A stretch of 64,000 bases of DNA from Hyaloscypha bicolor E. Taxonomy: Eukaryota > Ascomycota > Leotiomycetes > Helotiales > Hyaloscyphaceae. The stretch covers positions 186,001-250,000 of the forward strand of contig NW_020194685.1 of assembly GCF_002865645.1 (NCBI RefSeq), given 5' to 3'. The position numbers and the translations under genes were made by a program. Positions 11,211 to 22,560 of the stretch are shown here, in pieces (positions within the stretch are counted from its first letter, which is position 1; each line of letters starts with the position of its first letter). The notes beneath the pieces were generated by a model, which made no database searches, was not told the DNA's origin, and saw nothing but the letters and a program-made list of their open reading frames with translations.

Positions 11211-11829
11211 ATATCTAAATATATTATAATATAACTGCTTTTTTTGTAATATTTTACTTAAAATTACTTGAAAGTAATTCAAATAAATTAAATAGATTTT
11301 TCTTATATTAATTAAAAGCTAGCTTTATTAGATATATAAGTTTATAATATTTAATTATAAAAAGCTTTCTTTTATAATATAATTTCTTTATTATAATATT
11401 ATAATATTTTTTCTTTCTTTTAAATTCTTATTATAATTCTTAAAAGCTATAATTAATAATTTCTTATATATATTTTAAACTTTTATTTTAAAGTATTAAA
11501 ATTAAATATTTAAAATACCTATAAAGTCAAATATTAATTAAATTAAAATTTAGTATTTTATATAACTAATTTTTATTAATTAACTTTAAATTAAGTTTAA
11601 TATTTTAATTATATAATTAATTATATTACTAATATAATAATAGCTTATATTATAATAATAGCTTATATTATAATATAGCCTTATCTTAGCTTACTTATTT
11701 TAATAATACTAAAAGCTTATAATTTATTAATTTTTATAATTTACCAAATTATATATAATAAATATATATAAGAAAATATAAGAAAATATTAAATATTATA
11801 AATTAGATTTCTTATTTATATTATTACTT
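11211..11829. repeat. AT-rich RIP-type DNA
   Basis: Nearly pure A+T without a usable frame. Nothing further recognised. Confidence 0.6.
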
Positions 11830-12075
11830 ATACTCAATTATACGAATTTGTACGGGATTATATTTCTTAATTAATTAAAGAGCTTGCGTATATCTAGCTA
11901 AGTATTAAGAAGTATATAGAGAGACACATATAGGTTTAGAAGGGGGTATTAATTAGTCTCTTATTAGAGTTACTTCTTTGAATTAGTTATACTTGCAAGC
12001 GCCAATCTACACTTTATCTTACCTTGGCTACTTGTGCAGCATCCTGCTATTGTGCGCCTTACACCACGTTATAGA
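11830..12075. repeat. Dispersed repeat, lightly mutated copy
   Basis: About 240 bp that aligns with 19650-19890 inside the gypsy element: shared AATTAGTCT, GAATTAGTTATA and GGGATTATATTTC-like blocks in the same order. Here the 3' part is still GC-normal (TGCAAGCGCCAATCTAC); in the other copy the same positions read TATAAGTATTATTTTAT, that is, C/G replaced by T/A. The pair shows RIP acting unequally on two copies of one repeat. Confidence 0.6.
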
Positions 12076-12396
12076 AAAAGGAAATCCGTAAAGGAAGCTA
12101 ACTAGCAGTACTAGAATTAAGGGAATAATACGCGAAAAGGAGATCCAAATAGTAGCGGCCGGGGCCAAGTTATCCGCAACTACTCCCAGAAGACATAGTT
12201 ATTTTTGTGAGATTCCTTCTCTATTCGTCCGCTATCCTCATACCAGCTATATAATTTATTACCCTGAAGTCTTGTATACAAAAGTTGTATAAATATTGTA
12301 AATCGTAAACTCCTCGAACTCCGACTATCCCCCCCAACTCGATATCCATGCTCCGTGCCCGAGTTCCACCAATAATGCATTCCCCACAAATTAGCG

Positions 12397-13386
12397 CTAA
12401 AGAACAGGATCCGCCGTCTCCCCACCATGATCATTCTTCCAACTCCCATCAAAATGGTGCGTAACCAACGCCGGGCCCTGCATATCTTCAGGTTTGTAAT
12501 GATTCGACGACAGTGCGAACGAATAGCCCGGTAAAACCAGCACATCACCAATCAACTTTGGCTCATAGAGAGCAGCGATATCCTCCTGATCAAACCCGTC
12601 CCCGAGAGTTGCTTTCAAGCTCTTATAAATACTCCGCGTCATTCTCCTCGGGCCCGTCAAGTCCACCACGTCGCCGACCATGGTCCACGTCAACTCGGCA
12701 ATAGTAACATTGTATTCCTTCGTCTTCTCCTGCAAGCCCTCCAGGATATCGTCCAACATCACCGATATGTGCGGCGACCGCGGCTTCGCCATGATCGTCC
12801 ACGTCGCAAACTGGCGCATAAAGCCGTCCCACCAGCCAACGTCAAACTCCCACCCCACAACGAGACCAGCGTATTTCTTGTACTGTTCCGGTACCCAGTC
12901 GTGGATCGGTAGACCCTCGCACGAGACGTCGAGATCGAAGTAAATTCCCCCTTCGTTGAAGAGGAGCAAGTAACGGAGGAAATCCGCTTTGAGAATGGGG
13001 AATGGGAGCGCGAGGAATGTGTTCACGATGTCGGGGCGGTGTGTGAAGTGCTCCTTGACGTAGGCGTCGCCCGAGAGGTCGGTCATGAATTTGGATTTAT
13101 GGGTGGGGTTTATGTCGAGGCAGGAATCAATCCATTTTCGTGCCTGCTCGGTCACGCCTCGAGGCCCGAGCTTGTACCATATCTTCTCTGGGAACGCTGT
13201 CGCGGAGGGTGTTGCCTTGGGAGAGGATGCCGTCGTTTGAGAAGACGGGGCTGGGATGGGGATGCGAATTGCCTCTCCATCGGTGACAGGCCAGATGTAC
13301 GAAGGGAAGCAGAAGACGAGGACCAGGGCAATGAGGGTGACGATGCTGGAAAACTTGAACGTCGGGCGCCGGTTTGAGAGAAACAT
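12397..13386 (-). CDS. GT32 family Och1-like alpha-1,6-mannosyltransferase
   Basis: Single-exon, 329 residues. A short cytosolic tail is followed by one hydrophobic anchor (about residues 13-33), then a Ser/Thr/Pro-rich stem, the type II topology of Golgi glycosyltransferases. The GT32 sugar-binding core is clear: KADFLRYLLLFNEGGIYFDL, with the metal-binding DxD at Asp151-Leu-Asp153, then a GLVVGWEFD segment and a C-terminal HHFDGSW motif. Och1-type enzymes add mannose to N-glycans on secretory proteins; substrate and linkage are inferred from family only. The start was chosen because the anchor follows directly. It is rather short for Och1 but normal for the wider fungal GT32 family. It faces the membrane-protein gene at 14150 across about 760 bp. 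No sign of RIP. Confidence 0.9.
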   Translation of the reverse strand: MFLSNRRPTFKFSSIVTLIALVLVFCFPSYIWPVTDGEAIRIPIPAPSSQTTASSPKATPSATAFPEKIWYKLGPRGVTEQARKWIDSCLDINPTHKSKFMTDLSGDAYVKEHFTHRPDIVNTFLALPFPILKADFLRYLLLFNEGGIYFDLDVSCEGLPIHDWVPEQYKKYAGLVVGWEFDVGWWDGFMRQFATWTIMAKPRSPHISVMLDDILEGLQEKTKEYNVTIAELTWTMVGDVVDLTGPRRMTRSIYKSLKATLGDGFDQEDIAALYEPKLIGDVLVLPGYSFALSSNHYKPEDMQGPALVTHHFDGSWKNDHGGETADPVL

Positions 13387-14149
13387 CAGTACGACGTGTA
13401 GTCTGCGTCAACTCGAGACATACTGGTATAGAGACGCAGGAAGAAGGAGGAGGTTGGCGTTGACGTTGACGTTGAGGTGGGAGTGAATTATGTCCCCCGT
13501 TTCGGAACACACGAAGGCAAACCAACTGGTGGCAATGAGTTGAAGGAATTTGCTGGCGCAGCGAACAACCCATCTTGGTTGGGTTGGTAAGTGCCTGAAA
13601 ATGGCACAGCGAGGGGTCCAGCGCGCCTCATAGGGTTCTTACTTGCGGGCAAGTACTGCGGAACCCAGGGGAAGGCCTCCCAAGCGAATGACTTTTCAAC
13701 GCTTCTTCGCCAGGTCTCACGAATGTCATGCTGTGTAACCACACGCGGGCAATTTTGAGCTTGTTTCGACGAACCGGGAGACTGGCTCGTATTTTCACAG
13801 CCTCTTTTCTCAGCAGACTTCACTAGAGCCTATAAGTTGTTGGCGATCTGCTTACTAAAACAGAGGCTGACCATAGAACAAGTAATGTGCGCGGAGCCTC
13901 TGGTTTCGTTACCAGATTTAGTTGTTGGTGCTTCAAGTTGCTGTGAGCCCCAGCGCGAATAGCACCCCCACCCGCCCCTCCTTCTCTGATCTGATGGCAG
14001 TGCTGCACATCCTCAAAGCCTCCCCATCGTCTTCCCAGCCTTCCTCTCTTTTTCTTATCTATACGGGTCCATCCTATGTTACTGCTCACAAATCCACTGT
14101 GACTGACAGTCGTAAATAGCTCCTCCCTACGGTGCACCTCTCTGCCAAA
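13387..14149. promoter_or_regulatory. Shared divergent promoter region
   Basis: 760 bp between two genes transcribed away from each other. The right half has CT-rich tracts (about 13970-14060), typical of fungal transcription start regions. Long frames on the minus strand across 13488-14530 have no protein-like features and overlap the coding exon of the next gene, so they are taken as chance frames. Confidence 0.5.
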
Positions 14150-14957
14150 ATGCGTGCCCAATTCTTCCTTCCACTTTTGGCACTTGTTGCTTGTCTTGCT
14201 GTTGCAGACGTCCATTTCGTCAATCCTCCCGCGTTCGTGGCAACGGACGATTTCAGCACGAATATTGTTATGGTTGAGGGGGAGTACGAGGACATTCAAT
14301 GGGCGGACGTCACGAATCCAAACAATTCCCGAATTTCGGTCACCATGTGGCAGCTGAACGGGACTGAATTCTTCGGCGCTCCTGAATATGTCATTCGTAT
14401 GCCAACAGTTCATTTCATTTGTCCATACGCCATAATTTTGCTCGATTGATACTGACGATCTTTTCATAGGAAACGCGTCGTCGGATGCCCTATCTACGCC
14501 CTGGATCGTGAACACACAAAAAAACCTCACCCTCTCACCAATGTTCTATCTCAACCTCTTCCTCGAAGGTGAGCTGACGGCCTTGGTAAACAGCCACTAT
14601 TTCAACATCACTGCGAAATCTACCACGAGCACCACATCCAGCTCCACCACATCACCCACCCCATCCAGTGCGACTAGTTCTAATACAGCATCTGCATCCC
14701 AGACCTCGACACCCGCCTCGTCTGGCTTGAGCGCTGGGGCAAAGGCCGGTATCGCAATTGGAGTCGCTGGCGCAATGTTTCTTGGCGTTCTTGCAGGCTG
14801 GCTAATTCTTGGAAGGAGGGCGAAGATGAATAACGTGCAGACCAGTTATTATGAGCCGGTGAAAGTGGATTACCAGCTACAAGAGTATCCGCAGGAAGTT
14901 AATGCCGAGCCGGTGGCGAGGTACGAACTGCCGCCAGGGGAGAGGCCACAACATTAA
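14150..14957 (+). CDS. Secreted Ser/Thr-rich single-pass membrane protein
   Basis: Two exons, 14150-14396 and 14470-14957, joined across a 73-nt intron (donor GTATGC, branch ATACTGAC, acceptor TTCATAG), give 244 residues. A signal peptide (about 1-20) is followed by a roughly 130-residue extracellular domain with several N-glycosylation sequons (NNS, NGT, NAS, NLT, NIT). Next come a Ser/Thr-rich stalk (TTSTTSSSTTSPTPSS-like), one transmembrane helix (AGIAIGVAGAMFLGVLAGWL) after the AGAKAGI lead-in common in fungal wall-sensor-like proteins, an RR stop-transfer signal and a short Tyr-rich cytosolic tail. The architecture resembles Mid2/Wsc or SKG6-type proteins, but no WSC or other named ectodomain is seen. 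A surface role is inferred from architecture only. Confidence 0.85.
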
Positions 14958-15197
14958 CATAGAGATGGTTTGCGTTATGGGAGTTTTTGGTTCGCATGGG
15001 CTCATGCTGTATTCTGCCTTTGATTAGAGAAGAATCTAATGCGACTTGAGGTTTTTTTTTTGGGAGCGATTTAGCGTAATGACCCGGAATGGAGAGGATG
15101 ACGACGAAAGGCGTATTCTATAGCTCACCAGCGCCGAGAGATATTTTGTTGATGCCGATCGAGTCCGCCGTACAAGAGACACGAACAAGCACCCCTT

Positions 15198-15464
15198 ACG
15201 AACCTGCGACCATAGGTCTGTGCTCTACAGGGCATTTTGCACCCAAACAAAATTATCAAGTTCTCAAAAATAATAAGATAAATTGAGGAAAGGGTAATTT
15301 ATCTAATTTAATTACGATGTACTATAACTTGGGAATAATAAATGTCTTAGTGGCTCCAAACTTTTGAAGTGACGGTCACGACTCTTGGATTTTGAGCCCT
15401 GAAGCGGGTTTAGCGAGGCTCGGAAAATGCCCTGTAGAGCACAGACCTATGGTCGCAGGTTCGT
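15198..15464. repeat. Foldback element with 41-bp perfect inverted repeats
   Basis: Arms at 15198-15238 and 15424-15464 are exact reverse complements over 41 bp, separated by 185 bp of lower-GC spacer without a frame. The arm includes GTAGAGCACAGACC and GGTCGCAGGTTCG, which resemble the D-stem and T-arm (B-box) of a tRNA gene, although a full cloverleaf cannot be made. No clear target duplication is visible. It could be a MITE, a foldback of a tRNA-derived SINE, or an inverted duplication. Confidence 0.85.
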
Positions 15465-16360
15465 TACTGTGGACCTAATTGTTATTTAAAGCATAGAATT
15501 CTGAAGCTAGAGCTGTGACTTCAGTCCCCCAATTCAAGAAATTCGACATGCTCTGTTTGACAGCGTTTGTGAATTCATACAACACATAGCCCAGAAATCT
15601 TCAATGCCATGTTATGATTCGTGGCCAGGCAAGCTCTTCCACCTTCTAACTTTCAAGAAAGTTTTCCCAGTGCTTGCGGAACAACAAGCCCCCCATCATC
15701 CTAAATGCCCGCCTCCCTTACCGAATGAAAAGGCAGAATACCAACAGAACGCACTTCCACGGAACAAAAATTCGCAGCCCCATGGTCATCCCCTAACCTA
15801 AAATCAGAGAATAGAGAACTGCAATGAAACTGGCAATCTGGGTTCAGAATTACCAACAGCCTTGGCAATAGAAACGCACAAGCCCAGCAAAGTTAATCAG
15901 GTTTACCTCGTGATGACGGGCTACCGGGACAATGGATGCGGCACGGCAGCGCAGCTGGCAGCTGCATTGATGGATGGACGGACCATGCTCGCTGCAGCTT
16001 GACATAATCCTGAAACGCGGCTCGGACTGCACTGGCACAGTACACGGCAGGTATCTTCGAGAGGCGTAATTGAGGAAGAACTCGCATTGCGCCTGCAGAT
16101 CTGCATCCTGAATCGAATGAGCTGGCCGAACTGGCTAAGCCTAACTGCGTCTTCTTCACCATCCTGCATAATCGTGAGACTCCGACTGCATTCGCCTATT
16201 TCTACTTCTTCAGTGGACAGAGGCGGGACCGGCGAGGCCTCGTGTTGACGGGATGAAAGCCTTGAAGGAGCGTCCCTACGTGGCGGCGCCCCAAGGAAAA
16301 GGAAAACCCAGTCAGAGGCTGGTGTAACCCTAAAGGAGGACGTACCAAATCAATGTACGG
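15465..16360. other. GC-normal DNA without a convincing gene
   Basis: Overlapping frames occur on the minus strand between 15850 and 16169 (for example a cysteine-containing frame at 15921-16169), and another at 16202-16426. None has a recognisable domain, signal peptide or credible splice structure, and they overlap each other in different frames. A decayed gene fragment is possible; nothing firm is seen. Confidence 0.4.
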
Positions 16361-16601
16361 AGGTACAGCCCATAAGTATTCATATAGCGCTAGCTGGGGT
16401 CTGAACTTCAAACCCTTACAACGCAACTACGAAATGCTATAAAAAACAGAAAAATAAAATAGCATAATAGCATACGTATATGAGATAATAATCGAGTTTA
16501 CTAGGCGCTTTTATGTCACGATTTGAAAGAGTTATGAGGGTTTAAATTTTCATAGACCCCTGTCGATTCGGTTGCTATGTGAATACTTATGGGCTGTACC
16601 T
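16361..16601. mobile_element. MITE-like element with TA-flanked inverted repeats
   Basis: Arms at 16361-16387 and 16575-16601 are 27-bp reverse complements with one mismatch (an A/G transition). Further in, GGGGTCTGAACTTCAAACCC on the left matches an imperfect complement on the right, so the inverted repeats are longer and decaying. The outer ends can be read as TA|CAGCCCATAAG...CTTATGGGCTG|TA, the pattern of Tc1/mariner-pogo MITEs with a TA target duplication. The 187-bp interior is AT-rich and noncoding. Confidence 0.65.
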
Positions 16602-16854
16602 TAGGTTGCCGGTTTAGAGGGCCCCCGCTTTTCCTGACTGCACCTGTTTGATGCTCTAACGAAGGAAATGCTGTTTAAACTCGCCCAGTCAGTCACTGAT
16701 AGCATCCGTGGCTTGGTAATGAGAAGCGGCACTGTGAGGTAGCGATGTCGAGCGTGCGTTGAGGGGAATTTCGTTGTGGTTTAGGGACGTTGAGGCTTAG
16801 TCAATCGCGCTTTGGGGGCGTTATTTAGCAATTAGTAACTGCTCGACTTCCCGC

Positions 16855-18764
16855 TTAAATATAATGCCTTATCTTAAATAATACCGATTTTACAAACATA
16901 ATACTAATTTAATTATTTATAAAATAGTTAATAAAGAGGATATATTATAGGCTCTGGCTTAAATCGAAATCTTTTTAAACTTTAAACTTTTTATTCTTTT
17001 TTTTTAAAAAAAAAAAACTTCTTTACTTAAACTAAAATAAAATTCAAATTCTAGAAATTATTTATAATTACTTTATTATTATAGAGTTAAATACTTGTTT
17101 AATAAATTAGCTTTATAGCTTTATATAATTTACTAAAAGCTTTAATTTTAATACTTTAAAAAAGTATATTTTAATTAATAGGTTTTTTAAAAGTTAAATA
17201 GCTATATATATAAATTATTATTATAAAAATAAGTAATTTTAATAATACTAGGCTTTATAAAAAAGAAAACTTTATTATAAAACGTTATAAAACGGTTTAT
17301 AAATTATAATTTTATTATAATTTATTATAAATATAATATAATAAAGTTTTAGCTTAATATAAATAAATAAAAAAACTAAAATAATACTAATTTTTATTAC
17401 TTTTATTTCCTAAAAAGCTTATTTATAAAAACTAGTTAAAAAACTTTTAATAAACAAAAATATTTAAATTAATTAAAAGAAAGTAATTATATATAAAATA
17501 AAAACTAAAAAAATGAAATTATTTTATAATAATAAGCTTACTAATTACCGAAATCCGGTTATTAATTTAGCTTTATAATTAAATTATTTTTTATTTTTTA
17601 TTTTAGAAATTAAAAAAATATTTATTATAGTATATTATATTATATATTTAATTACTTTATAAAATATAATATTAAAATTATGAGTTTTTTAAGCTTTATA
17701 TAATAAAAGCTAATAAATATTAAAACCAGAATTTTTTTAATAAAAGTAAAAAAATGTAAATATAATATAATATATAAATTAAGTATATTATTATTTTATT
17801 AGCTAGATTAAAAAACTATAATATTTATAAATATACTTAATATTATATATATAGTTTATATAATATATATAATAGTAAAAGATATTATAATTATAAGCTT
17901 TTTAATATAATAATTAGTCTTTTATATATTTAATAATAATTAAAACTCGTATATAATTAATAAATTAAATTAAAGTTTTAAGAATTTATAACTTTCTTTT
18001 ATTTAGTTCTAAAATTTATTTTACTTTTAAACTAGTTATTAATAAAAAATAAAATAATAAAATAATTAGATATTAATATATATAATAAAAAATAAGTTAT
18101 TAAATTCTATTTAAAACTAGCTAAATAAAGTAAAGCCTTATATATATATATATTTTATTTTATTATATAATATACTTATTTTAATATACTAATTATAATA
18201 TTTTTATTATAAAGTTAATAAATTTATATATAATTTATAATATTTTTAAAGGAAAAGTAAATAGAAAGTATTAAATATATATTATTATTATATTATAAAA
18301 GTAATAGTTATTTAATATTTTCTAGTAAACTATAGTTCTAACTAAACTATAAATCTTAATAATATTTTTATAAGAAATAAAAAGAATATTATTATAATAT
18401 ATAATTATATTATTATTAATAATATTAGAAATCGCCGATATTTAAATATAGAAATAAAATAAAACTAAAATTAGAAACTAATAAAAATATATAATTATAT
18501 ATTAGAAATAATTACTTAATATAAGAGATAAATACTAAATTTAAGAAATATATTAAAATTATTAATTAATAATAAAAAAGAATTAATAATATAAGTTTTT
18601 ATATATTAAATTATTTACTAAAAAAACTATATATAATAATATAATTAAAAGTTGAAAATATATTAATATTCGGGAAATAAGAACTATTATTACTAGCTTG
18701 TATTATAGTTATTATTAATTTTGTTTTAGAGCCCATATAAATAGCTAGAAATTATAATATTTAT
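16855..18764. repeat. AT-rich RIP block left of the gypsy element
   Basis: Composition collapses to nearly pure A+T at about 16855. CpA and TpG are almost absent. No domain is recognisable on either strand. Confidence 0.7.
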
Positions 18765-19041
18765 TATTATAAATATAATATTCTAGGCTTAAAAAGTAAA
18801 ATAAAAGATCTCTTATAAAAATAATTTAAAGCTAAGAAAAAGAAAACTAGAATATAAGAGATTATAAGGAAATATATATATCTTATAATATACTAGTTCC
18901 TAAAGAACTTAGTTATCTAAATATTTCTAGTATATTTCAAGTATATTTTTCTAATAAAGTAGCTATATTATATATATCTAAAAGATATTTAGATATTTGA
19001 GTATCTGAATATCTAAATATCTAATAAATTATAATTATTAC
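18765..19041 (-). repeat. Gypsy LTR-like copy 1
   Basis: About 277 bp. It matches the copy at 25775-26046 through to its end (ATAAATTATAATTATTAC), so it is the likely partner LTR. Confidence 0.6.
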
Positions 19042-19272
19042 AAGTGCGGTATTTAGAGCTTGAAAAGCAAAATAGAAGGTCTCTTATAAAAATAATTAAA
19101 AGCTAAAAGAGGGAAGACTAGAATATAGAAGGCTATAAGAGTAAAGTATATCTGTAATATACTAGTTCCTAAAGGGCCTAGTATTCTAAATATCTCTATA
19201 TATATTTCTATACTAGCTATTAGATAACTATATTAGGTAACTAGAATATCGAAACCTGAACTATAATAATAA
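19036..19272 (-). repeat. Gypsy LTR-like copy 2 (tandem, divergent)
   Basis: It begins at the end of copy 1 and retains GC-normal bases lost elsewhere (AAGTGCGGTATTTAGAGC). Its 3' third differs from copies 1 and 3. It may be a second insertion of a related family or a solo LTR. Confidence 0.5.
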
Positions 19273-21834
19273 TATTATTTCTTTCTTTAAAATAAGCTTA
19301 TTTCCGAGCTTTATAAAAGCTATTAATTTATTTAATTTCATATTATATTTCTTTCTAAAATAAACTAATATCTCGGATATAAATATTATATATAAAACGC
19401 GAGTACTTTTAATATATAACTTAAAAGAGTTTATTATTATTTTTATATAATTTCAAATAAGTATTATTTTTTATATAATTTAACTAATATTATAAATTTT
19501 ATAAAAATTCTAGTATATTAATATTATTATTATAAAAGCTTTATAAAATCAAGATATTATTATTTAATACTAAAATATAATAGGTATATATAATAGTATA
19601 TAAATAGATATTAGATATTATAAATCTAGTTTCCTATTTTAAATAAAGCTAATAATTAGAATTATATGAATTATATGAGATTATATTTCCTAATTAAATA
19701 AAGAACTTCATATATTTAGCTAAATACTAGGAAATATATAGAGAAATACTTCTAGCTTTGGAAAGAGATATTAATTAGTCTTTTATTAGAATTAATTCTT
19801 GGAATTAGTTATATTTATAAGTATTATTTTATAGCTTATTTACTTTAATTACTTATATATTATTTTATTATTACGTACCTTATATAAAACTAGATATTAT
19901 ATTAAATTCTTATTTTAATTAATTTATTAGATTCTATATTTTAGCTTATTTTTTACTAGTTTAATTATAATAATTCATTTAATATTATACTTTTATTTAT
20001 TATTTTCTAGTATTAATAGAAGTAGTTTCGGATTTATTTAATTTAATAAAGAATTTTAAGAATTCTTTTATAGCTTTATTATATAAAAGACTAGATATAT
20101 CTTTATAATTTCTGGTAGCTTTAAAAGAAATAAATAGTAATACTTTTCTAGAATCTTAAATAAATTCTTTATTTAATTCTTTAGTTTCTAATTCAAATAA
20201 TTAGATTTCTAGTATTTTATAATAATTTATATTTTATTTATTTCTGATTTTGAAATTAATTAAATAGTAGTATTAATTAGCTTATATTATATATTATTTT
20301 TATATTTTCTTTATATAATCTTAAGTAAATTACTATAATTTATATAATTACTTTACTAATATTTTAATTTTATTTCTATTTAATTTCTTTTTAAATAAGC
20401 TAGCTCTAATAAAAGAATTCTAGTCTAGAAAAATATAAAACTTAAAGCTCTTTTTAGTTATAAATACAGACTAGCCAATAATTTTATATTAAAAAGAGGC
20501 TTATTAATAATGAATTATAATAATCTTTATTTTAATTATTCTAATAATAGTTAATATATAAATATAATCTTTAATTAATTATTAAGAACTTGAACTTACT
20601 ACTAATTCTTATATAAAATTTGCTTTAAAAAACGAATATAAATTAGAATTTCTAATTTAATATAATTATTTTTGAAATAATTATTTTATATATTATATAA
20701 AATAAAAATCGAAGTACTAGCTATTTAGCTATAATTATATCTTATATAAGAATTATAATTAGGTATTTAAATAAGTAATTTGTAAATATAATAATTATAT
20801 TATAGTTTTTTTATTTTTCGGATAGCTTTTAAATTAATAATAATAATATATTATTAAAAGTAATTAGAAACTAGAAAAAAACAAAATAAATTAGGCTTCT
20901 TATTTTTTAGTATATATAATTTCCTATAATATTAATTAATATTTTTACTTATAAATAGCTAATAATATTATTTTTTAAATATTTAATAAAGCTTTATATA
21001 TTTAAAATATTTAGAAAAAAGTATATTATATATTTTATAAATTAGAATAATTTATAAAAATAATTCGAGAATTATTTTATTTTCTATAATATTTAGATAT
21101 TACTTTTAATTTAGGCTATTATATATAGCTTTTCTAAATCTAGTAATATATAATTATTTTATAAAATCTTATTTATAAGTTATAAGGTATTACATTAGTA
21201 GAAGCTTTTAATAGTACTTTTATAGAAATAGCTATAATAGAAACTACTAATAAAGCTTCTAGAAAAATACTTTTTTTTAGGGAAATTATATCTTTAATAA
21301 AAATAAATATTTTAGGAAAGTCTTTAGTATATATTTAATTTTTAAAACTGAATTCCGAATTCAATAAACCGATTTTATAAAGTATTATTATAAGCTATAA
21401 GTTATAAATAATTTCTAGATTAATCTTATTTCTAGAAAGAAATACTTGAGTTTATAGCTTTTCCTTAATCTGGCTCTAAATATTTATTTTATTTCATTTT
21501 TATAATAAAGAATTTATTTATTTAATTTTCTAGAATAATATATAAGCTTAAAATAATAGTAAAATAAGGGCTTAATTTATTTAACTTATTAAAAAAGAGT
21601 TTTTTAATAATTATATAATACTCTAAAATATAGTAATTAAAATAAATCTTAAAGAAAGTATTTTAAAGGTCTTTTAGTTCGGCTTTTTATTTTTCTAATT
21701 CTTGTATTATAGCAAGTATTTCTTTATTATATATATTATAATTAAATTTTACTAGAAGTATAGTTTTGGAAAAATAAGCTATAAAATATTAAAGGCTTAT
21801 TTCTGAATTCCTTTAAAAAAAGTAGGCTAATAAT

Positions 21835-22005
21835 TATTTCTTTAAATATAATTATTTCTTTAAATATAATTGTTTCTTTAAATATAATTATTTCTTTAAA
21901 TATAATTATTTCTTTAAATATAATTATTTCTTTAAATATAATTATTTCTTTAAATATAATTATTTCTTTGAATATAATTATTTCTTTAAATATAATTATT
22001 TTTTA
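21835..22005. repeat. 18-bp tandem array, TTTCTTTAAATATAATTA units
   Basis: About nine copies of an 18-bp unit with only two or three base differences in total. It lies in the minus-strand pol region downstream of RT. The unit is six codons long, so expansion would have kept frame, yet each unit contains an in-frame stop when read with RT. The near-identity of units within heavily mutated DNA points to expansion after RIP. Confidence 0.9.
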
Positions 22006-22199
22006 TTATTATAGGTAGATTTAAATTAGAATATTATAAAATTAGAATAAGTTTTTTTTTTTAGATAATTAAAAGCCTTTTAATATTATTTAAATTATTT
22101 AAAAAAAAATCTTTTTTATAAATAAAGTAAAAGATCTAATAATTCATTTATATTTTCTAATAAAGTATTTATAAAAATTATAAAAGCCAAGAAAGAATT

Positions 22200-22560
22200 A
22201 TATATTCTTAAATATTTTTAGGAATTACTAGTTATATATTACTTCGATTTTATTAGAATCTATTTTAATATTAGATATAGAAATAATAAAGCCCAAATAT
22301 TTTATATATATAATCTTAAATTCCGATTTCTTAATATTTACTTAACGGCTAGTAAAATATAAATAATTTAATACTTTTTTTATATATTATTTATATTTTA
22401 TTAAGTTCTTTAAATAAATAAAAATATTATTAAAATATATTATATAAAAGTTATTTTAATATTTAAAAAATATATTATTTATATAGTATTAATATATAGC
22501 CAGGCTATTTATAAGGCCTTTCTAGAAAATATTATATTTATATATTATTAGCTTCTAAGA
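22200..22560 (-). pseudogene. Gypsy reverse transcriptase fossil
   Basis: Reading the minus strand gives the end of a Ty3/gypsy RT: a YFNNIFIYLK segment in the place of the YLDDILIYS catalytic box (both Asp changed to Asn, consistent with G-to-A RIP), then a degraded palm segment and an IKYLGFIISISNIKIDS-like stretch corresponding to the conserved VKYLGFIVS..GI..DP motif. Several stops interrupt it. It is the only part of this element whose family can be named. Confidence 0.75.

Noticed and set aside
12180..12551. 123-codon minus-strand frame overlapping the end of the GT32 gene
   Set aside because: Different frame of the same strand as the mannosyltransferase, Arg/Trp-rich without domains; a shadow of the real gene.
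13488..13823. 111-codon minus-strand frame upstream of the GT32 gene
   Set aside because: No recognisable domain; lies in the shared promoter region and is unlikely to be coding.
13823..14530. 235-codon minus-strand frame
   Set aside because: Overlaps the two exons and the intron of the membrane-protein gene on the other strand and lacks protein-like features; the plus-strand gene has a signal peptide, a correct intron and a membrane segment.
15410..15470. Complete tRNA gene
   Set aside because: Only D-stem-like and B-box-like pieces are present; the anticodon stem does not pair and no acceptor stem can be formed.
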